Counted from the stretch's first letter, positions 1-10,082 are shown. The stretch is 64,000 nt of DNA from Sphingopyxis sp. PET50 (GCF_025244705.1 NZ_CP104207.1:1364001-1428000), one strand, 5' to 3'. Numbers and translations: made by a program. Notes: generated by a model from the letters alone, not told the origin.

Positions 1-486
1 GCGCGGCGAGCTCAAGGGCAGCCGAGATCTCCATCGTCGAGCGGGCCTATCTGCTCGAACTGTTCGACCGCGCCGGCGGTCGCGCATGGGTCGCGGTGGC
101 CGAGCGGGACAAGCTCGCGGCGAGATCCCGGGGGCATCTTGCCGAGCGATCTCGCGCTTTATGGCGCCCTGCTCAACAGCGCGGTCGGCCATTGGCTGCC
201 CGAAACCGGGGGCGTGTGCACCGACGTCGTGATCGACGACGGCCGCTACGACCCCAAGATATTGTCGCTCGTCCGCGAGGAAATCCAGGTGGGCCTCGGC
301 CAGTGGGGCCGCGCCTCGCTCGCCGACAGCCGGCGCAGCGACGGGGTGCAGATCGCTGATGTGATCGCGAACAGCCTGTTCAACATCGCGGTCAAATCGC
401 CCCGCGCCGCGCGGATCGAGCGGATCATCGAGCCGATGCTGGCGTCGAAGGCGATCCGGGTGGCGGAGTTGACGCAGGTTTCCTGA
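1..486 (+). CDS. DUF3800-like protein, 3' part, frame broken twice
   Basis: The end of a gene that begins before the window. Three pieces in three frames read as one protein: GELKGS near base 8, then ISIVERAYLLELFDRAGG, then from about 130 GGILPSDLALYGALL to the stop at 484-486. The ELKGS start and the late GVQIADVIANSLF stretch resemble DUF3800 proteins, an RNase H-like family often found beside mobile or defence genes. The family call is from memory of motifs only. The frame slips near 25 and near 125. The first slip can be repaired at a GCCGG-like site; the second has no clear cause. It could be a real pseudogene, but similar breaks across this window argue for sequence error. Confidence 0.45.
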   Translation, partial: ARRAQGQPRSPSSSGPICSNCSTAPAVAHGSRWPSGTSSRRDPGGILPSDLALYGALLNSAVGHWLPETGGVCTDVVIDDGRYDPKILSLVREEIQVGLGQWGRASLADSRRSDGVQIADVIANSLFNIAVKSPRAARIERIIEPMLASKAIRVAELTQVS

Positions 487-517
487 TTAAGTGCCGCTTT
501 GGGGGTGGATATAAGAC

Positions 518-657
518 ATTCCCCTCCCTTTTAGGGAGGGTTAGGGGTGGGTAGCGAGCGTAGCGAGCAAGAGGAAGAGCGCCGCCTTCGGCGGCAACCC
601 ACCCCCAGCCCCTCCCTTGCAGGGAGGGGAGATAAACGTCCGCTAACGCCCGAAACC
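518..657. repeat. Palindromic intergenic repeat, copy 1
   Basis: Nested inverted repeats: CCCTCCCTTTTAGGGAGGG at the left, a GCCGCCTTCGGCGGC hairpin in the middle and CCCCTCCCTTGCAGGGAGGGG at the right, with AGCGAGCGTAGCGAGCAAGA between. A second copy with only a few differences is at 26788-26937. It sits between two genes that end towards it and has no coding potential I would trust. It looks like a REP/MITE-like element that could fold as RNA. Confidence 0.8.
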
Positions 658-673
658 GGTCGTTTCCCAGCGC

Positions 674-704
674 CAAAACAAAGGGCCGCGGTTTCCCGCG
701 GCCC
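674..704 (-). terminator. Rho-independent terminator of rpoZ
   Basis: Nine-base-pair stem GGGCCGCGG / CCGCGGCCC with a four-base loop, at 683-704. On the minus strand it is followed by TTTGTTTTG, a good U-tract. It lies 27 bases past the rpoZ stop. Confidence 0.8.
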
Positions 705-730
705 CCTCGGTGATCCTGTATCGCGACGGC

Positions 731-1075
731 TTATTCGAAGTCGCTGCCGCCGCCCGCGGGGCTGCGCGGCGGCGCGGCGGCGGTGAGGCGCAGGGCCTCG
801 GCCGAACGCGCGATCGAGCTGATTTCGTCGGGCGTGTCGTCATCGTCGACGACGACCTTCTGCAGCGAGCCGGTCAGCGATTCCTGAAGGTCCTTCGGAC
901 GGATCGTCTGTTCGGCGATCTCGCGCAGCGCGACGACGGGATTCTTGTCGCGGTCGCGATCGACGGTCAGCTCCGAACCGCCCGAGATTTCGCGGGCGCG
1001 GTGCGCCGAGAGCAGAACCAGATCGAAACGGTTGGGGACTTTGTCGACGCAATCTTCGACGGTAACGCGGGCCAT
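731..1075 (-). CDS. rpoZ: RNA polymerase omega subunit
   Basis: About 114 residues starting [20 protein letters not shown], the conserved omega N-terminus. It then has [13 protein letters not shown] and the helix with [16 protein letters not shown], both typical of RpoZ. Omega binds the beta-prime subunit and helps RNA polymerase assembly. The tail is acidic and then Ala/Pro/Gly-rich and ends GGSDFE, as is usual in sphingomonads. I chose the ATG at 1075 because the family starts MARVTVEDC; an in-frame extension upstream to 1114 is not conserved in style. A strong hairpin terminator follows at 674-704. The frame is intact. Confidence 0.95.
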   Translation of the reverse strand: MARVTVEDCVDKVPNRFDLVLLSAHRAREISGGSELTVDRDRDKNPVVALREIAEQTIRPKDLQESLTGSLQKVVVDDDDTPDEISSIARSAEALRLTAAAPPRSPAGGGSDFE

Positions 1076-1220
1076 GTGTTTTCCTTGATCGAGGAGAGGC
1101 CAGCCCGGAGGCATGGCGGCAAGCGCTGCGCGCTAGCAGGCGGCCCCCGCCATGTCAATAAATCCGCGTCCCCTCCCCTCGGCCTTGCTCCCGCGGCGGC
1201 GCCCGTCCTATGAGCAGGGC

Positions 1221-2418
1221 ATGAGTGCCGAGCCCATTCCCGCCAGCGATCCCGACACGCTGCGCGCCGATGTGGCGGGCCACCGGATCGAGGTCATCGC
1301 CGACGGCGATTCCCGGCTCGAACGCGTCCTCGCGCTGCTGAACGGCGCGATCCGCAGCATCGACCTGATCATGTATATCTTCGAGCATGACGCGGCGGGC
1401 ACGCGCGTGCTCGACGCGATGACGACGGCGGCGAGACGCGGTGTGCGCGTGCGCGCGGTGATCGACAGTTTCGGGTCGAGCGACATATCGGACAATATCT
1501 TCGACCCGCTGCGAGGCGAAGGCGGCAGTGTCACCTTCTTCTCCCGGCGATGGCGTTCCTCCTATCTGGTCCGCAACCATCAGAAATTGCTGCTGATCGA
1601 CGGCGAGATCGCGATGACCGGCGGGTTCAATATCGCCGATCCCTATCTCAGCACCCACCTGACCCGCTGCTGGTTCGACCTCGGGGTCGTGGTGCGCGGG
1701 CCGACGGTGGCGCGCATGGTGCGATGGTTCGCCGAAATCCACGATTATACGATGAACGACGACGGCAAATTGCTGGTGCTTCGCCGCCTGATCCGCGAAT
1801 GGCCGGTCGATGCCGGACCGGTGTCCTGGCTGGTCGGCGGCCCGACGCAGCGGCTGTCGCCCTGGGCGCGCGCAGTGCGCAGCGACCTTGACAAGGCGCG
1901 CCAGCTCGACATGGCGATGGCCTATTTCTCGCCCGGCCAGGGCATGCTGCGCCGCCTCGGCCGCGTCGCCAGGCGCGGCCGCGCACGCTTCGTGATGGCG
2001 GCGAAGTCGGACAATGCGGCGACGATCGGCGCTTCGCGGCTTCTCTACGGTTATCTGCTCCGCAAGAAGGCGGCGGTCTGGGAATATCGGCCGTGCCGAG
2101 CTGCATATGAAACTGATCGTTATCGACGACGTCGTCTATGTCGGGACCGCCAATTTCGACATGCGCAGCCTGTTCTTGAATGTCGAGGTGATGCTGCGCA
2201 TCGCCGACGCAGGCTTTGCCGCGCAGATGCGCGATTTCGTCGCCGGGCTCGAACCCGATTGCGACGTGATAACCGCCGAGGAGCATAAAGCGCGCGCCGG
2301 ATGGCTGACCCGGCTGCGCTGGACCTTGTCGTGGTTCGTCGTCGGCGTGGCCGATTACACCGTATCGCGGCGGCTCAACTTCGGCCTCGCCGATACCGAT
2401 CCCGATACCGAGATTTAG
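1221..2418 (+). CDS. Phospholipase D / cardiolipin synthase-like protein (frame corrected)
   Basis: About 398 residues with two HKD catalytic motifs: HQKLLLIDGEIAMTGGFNI near residue 130 and HMKLIVIDDVVYVGTANFD near residue 300. This is the layout of cardiolipin synthase/phospholipase D enzymes, which join or exchange phosphatidyl groups in the membrane. It lacks the two N-terminal membrane helices of classical ClsA, so it is closer to the ClsB type. The C-terminus has a hydrophobic stretch (WFVVGVADYTV). An extra T at 2094 turns GCCGGC into GCCGTGC and breaks the frame just before the second HKD motif; without it the protein reads through. The stop overlaps the convergent methyltransferase stop by four bases. 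The neighbour also acts on phospholipids, which supports a lipid role. Confidence 0.85.
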
Positions 2419-3053
2419 TCCTTCCAGCCCCAGAAAAGGAAGCAGGGCGGGACATTGACCCATTCGAATGCATTGTCGATGCGATTGAAATGCGCCGCGA
2501 GGAAATCGCGCGCGCGGGCGCGGAACTGATAGACGAGGAAGGCGCCGCCGGGGCGCAGCACCTTGTGCGTCGCCGCCGCGATCGCCGGTCCGACCCCCGC
2601 CGGCAGGGTCGAGAAAGGCAGGCCCGACAGGACATAGTCGGCCTGTTCGAAGCCGTGCGCGCGGATGATCTCCTCGACGTCGGCGGCCGAGCCGTGCACC
2701 GCGATGAAGCGGCTGTCGCGGATATCCTTGCGCAGATAGTCGATGAAGTCGGGGTTGGTGTCGATCGCGATCAGGGTCGCATCGCCCGCCATGCGTTCGA
2801 GCACCGGACGGCAGAAGGTGCCGACGCCGGGGCCATATTCGACGAAGAGCTTCGTATTCTTCCAGTCGACGGGCTTCAGCATGTGGCGGATCAGCGTCGG
2901 CGACGAGGGCACGATCGACCCCACCATCACCGGGTGCTTGATGAAGCCCTTCACGAACATGCCCCAAGGCCCGACAAACTGCTTCACTCGGTCGCGGATG
3001 CGGCGCAGCGGCGCGACCTTCGATTCTTGGGCATGGGCCCGGGGATTGGTCAT
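2415..3053 (-). CDS. Class I SAM-dependent methyltransferase, PmtA-like phospholipid N-methyltransferase
   Basis: About 212 residues with the SAM-binding motif I VEYGPGVGTFCRPVLERM and an acidic residue at the end of strand 2 (IAIDTNPDFIDYL). Later come VLSGLPFSTLPAG (motif IV position) and VLRPGGAFLVYQF (motif VI). GLPFSTLP and the F-rich tail FLFWGW are features of the Rhodobacter-type PmtA family, which makes phosphatidylcholine precursors from phosphatidylethanolamine. A KsgA-like rRNA methylase is the main alternative, but it would have NLPY. The start at 3053 (MTNPRAHAQESK) is preceded by no strong ribosome binding site. It lies tail to tail with the phospholipase-D-like gene, consistent with a small lipid-modification locus. 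Confidence 0.8.
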   Translation of the reverse strand: MTNPRAHAQESKVAPLRRIRDRVKQFVGPWGMFVKGFIKHPVMVGSIVPSSPTLIRHMLKPVDWKNTKLFVEYGPGVGTFCRPVLERMAGDATLIAIDTNPDFIDYLRKDIRDSRFIAVHGSAADVEEIIRAHGFEQADYVLSGLPFSTLPAGVGPAIAAATHKVLRPGGAFLVYQFRARARDFLAAHFNRIDNAFEWVNVPPCFLFWGWKD

Positions 3054-3234
3054 GATGGCTTTCGCATTGTTGCGGACGGCAAAGGCGTGGCAAAAACGGG
3101 CGCGCGGCGCAAGGAAAGAGTCCGCTTGACAAAAGCCTGGCACCCTCGCGCTGGACAGGCCGGGCGGGCCGTGTAGGAGGCTGGCGGAACACCAGGCCGC
3201 ACGAGCGGCGGAGTCGGAAGGGGGAGCCAGCGCC

Positions 3235-4555
3235 ATGCCGAACATCAGCCGCTCGATCCCTGCCGACCGCATGGCGGTGCTGTTCGCGGTGATGCTGGTC
3301 GCCGCGGCGGGCAATACGGCGATGCAGTCGATCCTGCCCGCGATCGGCGCCAAGCTCCATATCCCCGACGTGTGGGTCAGCCTCGCCTTCAGCTGGTCGG
3401 CGCTGCTGTGGGTGCTCACGGCGCCGCACTGGGCGCGCCAGTCGGACAAGCGCGGGCGCAAGGCGCTGATGGCGCTCGGGGTGATCGGCTTCTTCTCGTC
3501 GATGGCGCTGTGCGGCGTGGTGCTGTGGTCGGGGCTGATGGGTTGGCTCGCCGCCGGCACGACCTTCATCCTCTTCGCGCTGTTCCGCAGCCTCTACGGC
3601 GGTTTCGGTTCGGCGGCACCGCCGCGCGGTGCAGGCTTATGTCGCGGCGCGCACCGATCCCGAGGAGCGCACCCAGGCGCTGTCGCTCGTCTCCTCGTCC
3701 TTCGGGCTCGGCACCGTCATCGGCCCGGCGATCGCCCCCTTCTTCATCCTGCCGATCGTCGGGCTATCGGGGCCGCTGCTGGTGTTCGCGCTGATCGGGC
3801 TGGTCGTGCTGGCGATGCTGCGCTGGCGGCTCCCCGACGACATCCCGCGCTTCGCCGCGCGCGGCGCGATCGCTTCCTATCCGACCTCGGCGGGGACGCC
3901 CGACACGACGCTATCGGATGACGGGACCGAAGACGGGGAAGCGGGCGAACCGGTGCCGCTGCGCTGGACCGACCGGCGCGTGCGGCCCTGGCTGCTCGCC
4001 GGGCTGTTCGGCGGGCAGGCGCAGGCGATGATGCTCGGCGTCGTCGGCTTCCTGATCCTCGACCGGCTGCAACTGCGGCTGCGCCCCGACGAGGGCGCGG
4101 CGATGACCGGCATCGTGCTGATGGCGGGCGCCTTTGCGACCCTGCTCGCGCAATGGGGGCTGATCCCGATCATGAAGATGTCGCCGCGCACCGCGGTGCT
4201 GGTCGGCGCGGCGCTCGGCGGCGTCGGGACGGTGATGACCGGGCTGTCGTTCGACCTGCACGGCATCATCATCGGTTTCGCCCTCGCCTCGCTGGGCTTC
4301 GGGCTGTTCCGTCCGGGCTTCACCGCCGGTTCGTCACTCGCGGTGCCGCGCCGCGACCAGGGCAGCGTCGCGGGCATGACCGCCTCAATCAACGGATCGG
4401 CCTATATCGTCTCGCCCGCGATCGGCGTGCTGCTCTACAATTGGCATCCGATGGTCGCCTACGGCCTGATGGCCGGCTTTTGCGGCTGGCTGGTGCTGTG
4501 GGGCTGGAAGGCGCTGCGGCTCGACCACGCCTTCGGCTTCGGCAACGAGCCCTGA
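3235..4555 (+). CDS. MFS transporter (frame corrected)
   Basis: About 440 residues and around 12 predicted membrane segments. The conserved loop-2 motif of the major facilitator superfamily is visible as ARQSDKRGRKALMALG near residue 70, and the motif before segment 5 as FGSAAPPAVQAYVAARTDPE. The substrate cannot be told; TCR/drug-efflux-like members look most similar. A charged cytoplasmic loop of about 45 residues (DDGTEDGEAGEPV) separates the two halves. An extra C at 3625, inside a would-be GCCGGC, breaks the frame at residue 130; removing it restores the motif. The start ATG at 3235 has a purine-rich GGAAGGGGGAG upstream, a good ribosome binding site. Confidence 0.85.
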
Positions 4556-4590
4556 CCCCGGGCGCGGTGGCCCGGGGACAGGTCGTTCCC

Positions 4591-6915
4591 TCAGTCTTCG
4601 GCATCCTCATGCTTGCGCTCGCGCACGGGCTTGAGCATGCCGGGCGCGAAGAAGCCGATCGGGTCGACGCTCATCGCCGCCTGCTTGATTTCGCCCTGGA
4701 TCTTTTCATAATCCTTTTCCATCGCCTCGGTGACCGAGGCCCGGGTGTCCTTCAGCGCGGCCTCGAAATCGGCCATCGTCACCGTCTCGCTGCCCATCGA
4801 ACGCTTGAGCGCGGCGAGGCCCGCCCGGCGGGTCAGATCCTCCAGATCGGCGCCGGTAAAGCGGTCGGCCTTTCCGGCGAGCGCCGACAGGTCGACGTCG
4901 TCGGCCAGCGGCATCTTTCCGGTCTGGATCTCCAGGATGCGCTTGCGTCCCTCGGCATTGGGCACCGACACATAGATCAGCTCGTCGAGCCTTCCAGGGC
5001 GCAGCAGCGCCGGGTCGATCAGGTTCGGGCGGTTGGTCGCGCCGATGACGACGACCGACTGCATCTCCTCGATCCCGTCCATTTCGGCGAGGATCGTGTT
5101 GACGACGCGTTCGGTCACCTGCGGCTCGCCCGCCGCTCCGCTGCCGCGCGCGGGCACCAGGCTGTCGAGTTCGTCGATGAAGACGATCGTCGGCGCCACC
5201 GCGCGGGCGCGCTGGAACAGCCGCGCGATCTGCTGCTCGCTCTCGCCATACCATTTCGACAGCAGGTCCGACGACTTGATCGAGATGAAATTGGCGTCGG
5301 ACTCGCGCGCCGCCGCTTTCGCCAGCAAGGTCTTGCCCGTCCCCGGCGGGCCATAGAGCAGGAAGCCTTTCGCCGGACGGATGCCGAGCCGCCGGAACGC
5401 CTCGGGATGCTTGAGCGGCAGTTCGATGCCCTCGATCAGCTTGTCGCGCGCCGCGTCGAGCCCGCCGATGTCGCTCCAGCGCGTCTTCGGCGCCTGCACC
5501 ATCACCTCGCGCATCGCCGACGGCTGCACGCGCTTCAGCGCATTGTTGAAATCCTCGCGCGTGACACGCAGTTCCTCGATCACCTCGGGCGGGATCGTCC
5601 CGTCATCGAGGTTGAGCTTGGGCATGATCCGCCGCACCGCCTCGATCGCCGCCTCACGCGTCAGCGCCGCCATATCGGCGCCGACGAAGCCGAAGGTCGT
5701 GCGCGCGAGTTCGGCGAGGTCGACATCGTCCGCGAGCGGCATGCCGCGCGTGTGGATACCCAATATCTCGCGCCGCCCGCTTTCGTCGGGAACGCCGATC
5801 ACGATCTCGCGGTCGAAGCGGCCCGGGCGGCGCAGCGCCTCGTCGATCGCGTCGGGCCGGTTGGTCGCGGCGATGACCACCAGATTGGTGCGCGGTTCCA
5901 GCCCGTCCATCAGCGTCAGAAGCTGCGCAACGAGGCGCTTTTCGGCCTCGCCGGTCACCTGCCCGCGCTTCGGCGCGATCGAATCGATCTCGTCGATGAA
6001 CAGGATCGACGGCGCCGCCTTGGTCGCCTGTTCGAACACGTCGCGCAGCCGCTTTTCGGACTCGCCATAGGCGCTGCCCATGATCTCAGGCCCGTTGATC
6101 AGGAAGAATTGCGCATCGCTCTCGTTCGCGACCGCGCGCGCGAGCCGCGTCTTGCCGGTGCCCGGCGGGCCGTGCAGCAGCACCCCGCGCGGCGGATCGA
6201 CGCCGAGGCGGCGGAACAGTTCGGGATAACGCAGCGGCAGTTCGACCATCTCGCGAAGCTGGTCGATCGTTTCGCCCAGCCCGCCGAGGTCGTCGTAGGT
6301 GACGTCGGTGCGCCGCGCGTCCTGTGGCTCCTGATATTCGGGGAGCAGCTCGATCTCGGTATTCTCGTCGATGAAGACGACGCCCTTGGGGGCCGCCGAC
6401 ACGACGAGCAGGCGTACTTCGGCGAGCGCATAGGCCGTGGCGCGTTAAGCATCTGGCGGAGCTGCGGCGGCATGTCGCCCGCCGACACGCGCTGTTGCCC
6501 CGCGGTCGCGACCGTGTCGCGCGGCGACCAGCGGGCGCCCGAAAAAGCTGCGTTTCAGCGCGTTCGCGGACCCCTGCAGCCGCAGATTCTCCTGCGCGGG
6601 GGCGAACACCACCCGCGTCGCGGGGCGCGTCTCGACGCGGCTGAGCGACACCATGTCGCCCGCGCCCGCGCCCGCGTTGGCGCGCTGGAGCCCGTCGAGG
6701 CGGATCACGTCGAGCCCTTCGTCCTCGGCATAGGGGCCGACGACGCGCGACGCGGTGTCGCGCTTGCCGCTGATCTGGACGATATCGCCTTCGGTCAGGC
6801 CCAGTTCGGCCATGGCGGCGCGCGGAATACGGGCGATGCCGCCGCCGCTTTCCTCCGCCCGGGCGTTGGCAACCTGCAGTTTGACCTGTTTTTCTTTTAC
6901 CGCTGCTTCGGCCAA
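4591..6915 (-). CDS. CDC48/VAT-family double AAA+ ATPase (two frame corrections)
   Basis: About 770 residues after correction. The N-domain ([20 protein letters not shown], then a double-psi beta barrel with [20 protein letters not shown]) is followed by two AAA modules. D1 has Walker A GPPGTGKT and Walker [12 protein letters not shown]2 has Walker A GPPGTGKT and Walker [16 protein letters not shown]. Each has a matching arginine-finger region and NRPD/NRPN sensor. The family unfolds proteins for turnover and is common in archaea and present in many alphaproteobacteria. The frame breaks twice, by GT at 6437-6438 and G at 6521; both turn GCCGGC into something longer. The C-terminus is charged ([10 protein letters not shown]) and lacks the eukaryotic HbYX tail. 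It is divergent from the LysR gene across 106 bases. Confidence 0.9.
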
Positions 6916-7021
6916 GGCGTGTCTCCCGCAAAATGGTCAGAACGGCGAAGATAGGACGGCGGTTCCCGATTTGCGACCCCTTGCGTGGGGCCATTTATGA
7001 CGCACTGCACAAAATTCTGGC

Positions 7022-7942
7022 ATGTCCGCCAATGACATGTCATCATCGCGCCCCGGATACGAACATGCCACGCCTTCCCCCCTCAGCAGCATGGAGGCCT
7101 TTCTGGAGGTCGCCCGCCACGGTACGGTCAAGGCCGCCGCGAGCGAGCTCGGGCTGTCGATGCCGGCGCTGTCGCGGCGGATCCAGACGCTCGAACATGC
7201 CGTCGGGCGTCCGCTGTTCGACCGCCACCACCACGGCCTGCGGCTGACCGAGACGGGCCGCGCGCTGCAGGACCAGCTGTCGCCGATTCTCGACGATCTG
7301 CGCTCGGTCATCGTCCAGGCGGGAAGTCCCGATGCGTCGATGCGGCTTCACCTCAACGTGCTGCCGCTCTTTGCCCAGCAGCGGCTTTTTCCCCGCATGC
7401 CGGAACTGCGGCAGAAGCATCCCGAACTGCATATCGACATCGAAACCATGTCGCATGCCGAGGCCCGGCTCGGCGACGGCATCGACGCCGCGATCGCGCT
7501 CGCGCGATCGATCGACCCGGTACTCTATGCGGCGCGGCTCGATCAGGACAAGGTGTTCCCGATCGCGGCGCGCACGCTGCTGGATGGCACCCGCCCGATC
7601 GCGGTGCCCGAACAGTTGCAGCGCATGACCATCCTCGTTCACCGCGAAATGCCCGAGACCTTCGCCGAATGGAAAAAGGCGATCGGCATGCCTTATCTCG
7701 AACCGGCAGGGATCGATTATTTCGATTCGGGACCGCTGATGCTCGAGGCCGCGGCGCAGGGGATCGGCGTCGCCTTCATGCACGGCCATCATTACGACGA
7801 TGCGCACGACCCGCGGCTGATCCGCCTGTTCGATTTCGATGTCGAAAGCCCGTACAGCTATTGGTTCGTCTGCCGCCCGCGCGCGCTGCGCCAGCCTGCG
7901 GTGAAATTGTTCCACGACTGGCTGCTCGCGGCGAAAATCTAG
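7022..7942 (+). CDS. LysR-family transcriptional regulator
   Basis: 306 residues. The N-terminal winged helix-turn-helix is clear: MEAFLEVARHGTVKAAASELGLSMPALSRRIQTLE near residues 24-58, then GRPLFDRHHHGLRLTETG. The rest is a periplasmic-binding-protein-like effector domain, with the C-terminal half resembling the GcvA/AmpR branch (GPLMLEAAAQGIGVAFM). The start could be ATG 7022 or an internal ATG closer to the HTH; the 23 extra residues are low complexity. The target is unknown; it is divergent from the CDC48-like gene, which LysR proteins often regulate, but nothing here shows it. Confidence 0.88.
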   Translation: MSANDMSSSRPGYEHATPSPLSSMEAFLEVARHGTVKAAASELGLSMPALSRRIQTLEHAVGRPLFDRHHHGLRLTETGRALQDQLSPILDDLRSVIVQAGSPDASMRLHLNVLPLFAQQRLFPRMPELRQKHPELHIDIETMSHAEARLGDGIDAAIALARSIDPVLYAARLDQDKVFPIAARTLLDGTRPIAVPEQLQRMTILVHREMPETFAEWKKAIGMPYLEPAGIDYFDSGPLMLEAAAQGIGVAFMHGHHYDDAHDPRLIRLFDFDVESPYSYWFVCRPRALRQPAVKLFHDWLLAAKI

Positions 7943-8007
7943 CCGGATTCACCCGTTGTTCAGACGGCAAAGCCGACCCTCCCGGTGTTTCCAGCCGGAG
8001 ATCGCCG

Positions 8008-8380
8008 ATGCGCCCGTTCCTGACCGCCGCCGTCCTTATCCTGCCGCTGGCCGGTGCCCACGCGCAGTTCATGCCGCGCACGCCGCCGCCCAGCGAGCGG
8101 CTGCCGACGATCGTCGACATGGGTACCCGTCCAGCTAGGCCCGTCGATCGGCAGCGACCTGCTCGATCTGCGTGACCGCATCGACGCGCGGCGCGAGACG
8201 GGCGACCTGTCGAAGCGCGAAGCGCGCGCGCTGCGCCGCGAAGCGCGGCAGATCGAAGCGCTGACCGAACGCTATGGCCGCGACGGGCTGTCCGATTCCG
8301 AACGGCGCGAAATCGACATGCGCACCCAGGCGCTGCGCGGCCTTGCGGGCGCACCCGTCACCGCGGCGAACGGCAAATAG
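8008..8380 (+). CDS. Small periplasmic protein, unknown function (frame corrected)
   Basis: About 123 residues. A signal peptide MRPFLTAAVLILPLAGAHAQ is followed by a proline-rich segment and a charged helical region rich in Arg/Glu (KREARALRREARQIEALTERY). The helical part may form a coiled coil. I do not recognise a named family. The text GCTAGGC at 8134-8140 stands where GCCGGC is expected; with that repair the reading runs from TIVDMGTRPAG to PSIGSDLLDLRDRID without a stop. It has a purine-rich GGAG ribosome binding site 9 bases before the ATG. Its neighbour downstream is a tRNA on the other strand. Confidence 0.65.
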
Positions 8381-8415
8381 CCCCGGCGGGCGATCCGATG
8401 CGGTTTCCGGGAAAA

Positions 8416-8490
8416 TGGTGCTGCTGGACAGGATTGAACTGTCGACCTCGTCATTACCAATGACGCGCTCTACCACTGAGCTACAGCAGC
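8416..8490 (-). tRNA. tRNA-Thr(GGT)
   Basis: Full cloverleaf on the minus strand: acceptor GCTGCTG/CAGCAGC, D-arm GCTC-AGTGGTA-GAGC, anticodon stem CGTCA/TGACG with loop TTGGTAA (anticodon GGT), T-arm GACAG-TTCAATC-CTGTC and an encoded CCA end at 8416-8418. It reads threonine ACC and ACU codons. Confidence 0.95.
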
Positions 8491-8596
8491 AACCGGGCCG
8501 CCCGCAAATGCGTCTTTGCCGGGCAGGCGCGGCCTATGGCGGGACGCCCCGCCCCTGTCAAGGCGATAGGCTTGACGCTGGACAGATTCCCTTGGC

Positions 8597-8737
8597 ATGG
8601 GCGGGTTCGTGAGCAAGACACCCTCCCCCGCCGAGATCGAACGCGAACGCCGCCTGGCGGAGGCGTTGCGCGAAAATCTGCGCAAGCGAAAGGCACAGGC
8701 GCGCGAGGCGAAAGCCGGAACCCCGCCTAAAGACTGA
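8597..8737 (+). CDS. Short basic protein of unknown function
   Basis: 46 codons from ATG 8597, or 42 from an in-frame GTG at 8609 that may be the true start because the sequence then opens SKTPSPAEIERERRLAEAL. The product is a single charged helix with alternating Arg/Lys and Glu/Ala (ENLRKRKAQAREAKAG). Such short SPAEI-ERERRL proteins are common next to DUF1905 genes in sphingomonads as far as I remember, but they have no assigned role. The stop overlaps the end of the convergent DUF1905 gene by 11 bases. Confidence 0.6.
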   Translation: MGGFVSKTPSPAEIERERRLAEALRENLRKRKAQAREAKAGTPPKD

Positions 8738-9041
8738 CGGTCACCGTCACCTCGTCGCCCTCGGCCAGCCCCTCGGCCTTGCGCACCGCCGCTTTCACCG
8801 GCAGCAGCCAGCCGCCGCTTTCGCGGTGCGGAAAGACCGAGGTGTTCCAGCGCGTATCGCCGATCGTCGCCGCGACCCGCGCCGAGCCGAATCCGCCGCG
8901 CTTGTCGAGCCACTGCCCCGACATGGCCGCAAAGCGAATGCCGTCGGCCGCTTCGCCCGCGATCGTCAGGAAAAACCAGGCCGCCGGGGCGGTCGCCGAC
9001 TGCCAGCGCCAGAGCGGCGTAGTGGTCGTAAAATCCTCCAC
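8727..9041 (-). CDS. DUF1905 domain protein
   Basis: 104 residues. The pattern WRW near residue 12, AAWFFLTI, GFGSARVAATIGDTRWNTS and FPHRESGGWLLPVKAAVRKAEGL matches DUF1905, a small beta-barrel-like domain found alone or fused to YdeI-type domains. No enzymatic role is known. It lies six bases downstream of the cyclophilin gene on the same strand, so the two are probably cotranscribed. The frame is intact and the length is normal for the family. Confidence 0.85.
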   Translation of the reverse strand: MEDFTTTTPLWRWQSATAPAAWFFLTIAGEAADGIRFAAMSGQWLDKRGGFGSARVAATIGDTRWNTSVFPHRESGGWLLPVKAAVRKAEGLAEGDEVTVTVSL

Positions 9042-9047
9042 GTCGGC

Positions 9048-10008
9048 CTATTTCACCTCACGCACCGGCACCGGAATATTGCACACGTCCGCGCCGCCCG
9101 CCGGGCGGATGAAAAAGGGATCGCGCCGGTTTTCGCGCGCGTCGGCATATTTCGCGAAGCTCGCGCTCTCGGTCGACAGATATTCGAACTTCGGCTGCTC
9201 GGCGGGCGGCAGGTCGGTCGCGATGCGGATCGAACGGATCGGCACCCGCTCCTTCGCATCCTCGTAAAAGCCGAGCGCGCCGGTGCCGCGCGGCAGGCTC
9301 GACAGATGTTCGATCCCGCTGACCACGCGCCCGACAAGCGCGATATTGCGGTCGAGGTGCCGCGGCGCCTGCCCGATCACCGTATAGAGCTCCGCGCCCG
9401 AGCCCGTATCGGGCGACATGTTGCGGCCCACGCCGACCATGCCGTAACAATGGAGCGGCCAGACGATCTGCCCCGAATTGAAATCGTCCTCGTTCACATG
9501 GCCCAGACCCAGCGGCCAACCCTTGTAGAGGGTGATCGCCCCGGCATAGGGATCGTTGACCTGGAACAGCGGCAGAAAGGCGTCCTCTGGCTCGGGCGCG
9601 ACATAGTCGCCCTCGGTCATCGTGGCGAGTCCGTCGGGCAGCGGCTTCTTCTCGGTCGCATCGCCCCATTGCACGACATAATTGTCCTGCACGCGGTTGA
9701 CGCTCGTCCCGTCCCACCAATGCGCCGCAGCGAGCTTGCGGATATTGCCGATCCAGCCCTGGCCAAGCGGCGCGGGCAGCAACTGGATGACGACGCGGCG
9801 CGGCGGCGCCTTCTTGCCCTTGGCGAGCGGCGCCAGGTCCATCACCAGCAGGTCGGACGCCGGAATCGCGATCCAGTCGCTCGCGCGGCGCGGCGGCGGC
9901 GACTTCGCCCGGCGACGGGATTTCGGGCGCGGGCGGCGGCGTGTCCTGCGCGGCGGAAGGAACGGCGAGCGCGAGGGCTGCGGCGGCGGCGAGGAAGCTG
10001 TGTCTCAT
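9048..10008 (-). CDS. Periplasmic cyclophilin-type peptidyl-prolyl isomerase (frame corrected)
   Basis: About 320 residues. A signal peptide MRHSFLAAAAALALAVPSAAQ is followed by a Pro/Ala linker and a cyclophilin domain: VVIQLLPAPLGQGW, then HWWDGTSVNRVQDNYVVQWGD, where sphingomonad cyclophilins have the catalytic-loop region, and later VGVGRNMSPDTGSGAELYTVIGQ and the IALVGRVVSGIE strand. Family members catalyse proline isomerisation during folding of exported proteins. The classical catalytic Arg of the FHRVI motif appears as NRVQD. An extra G at 9885 breaks a would-be GCCGGC between the linker and the domain; correcting it yields APASDWIAIPASDLL. It runs with the DUF1905 gene. Confidence 0.85.
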
Positions 10009-10082
10009 GGGCCGTGTCTGCCACGCCCAACCGGCTTGCGAAAGCCCCGCCAAGCGATTAGGGCGCCCCTTCCAGTGCATGC

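Noticed and set aside
1648..3429. Long minus-strand open frame across the phospholipase-D-like gene
   Set aside because: Joins unrelated pieces; only the part from 2415 to 3053 in another frame is a real methyltransferase.
4153..6954. Very long open frame on the plus strand across the CDC48-like gene
   Set aside because: Antisense shadow in high-GC DNA; composition is Arg/His/Gly-rich with no motifs, while the minus strand has a recognised protein.
8470..8913. Minus-strand open frame covering the end of the tRNA-Thr
   Set aside because: Covers a tRNA and the short basic gene; Arg/Gly-rich, no motif.
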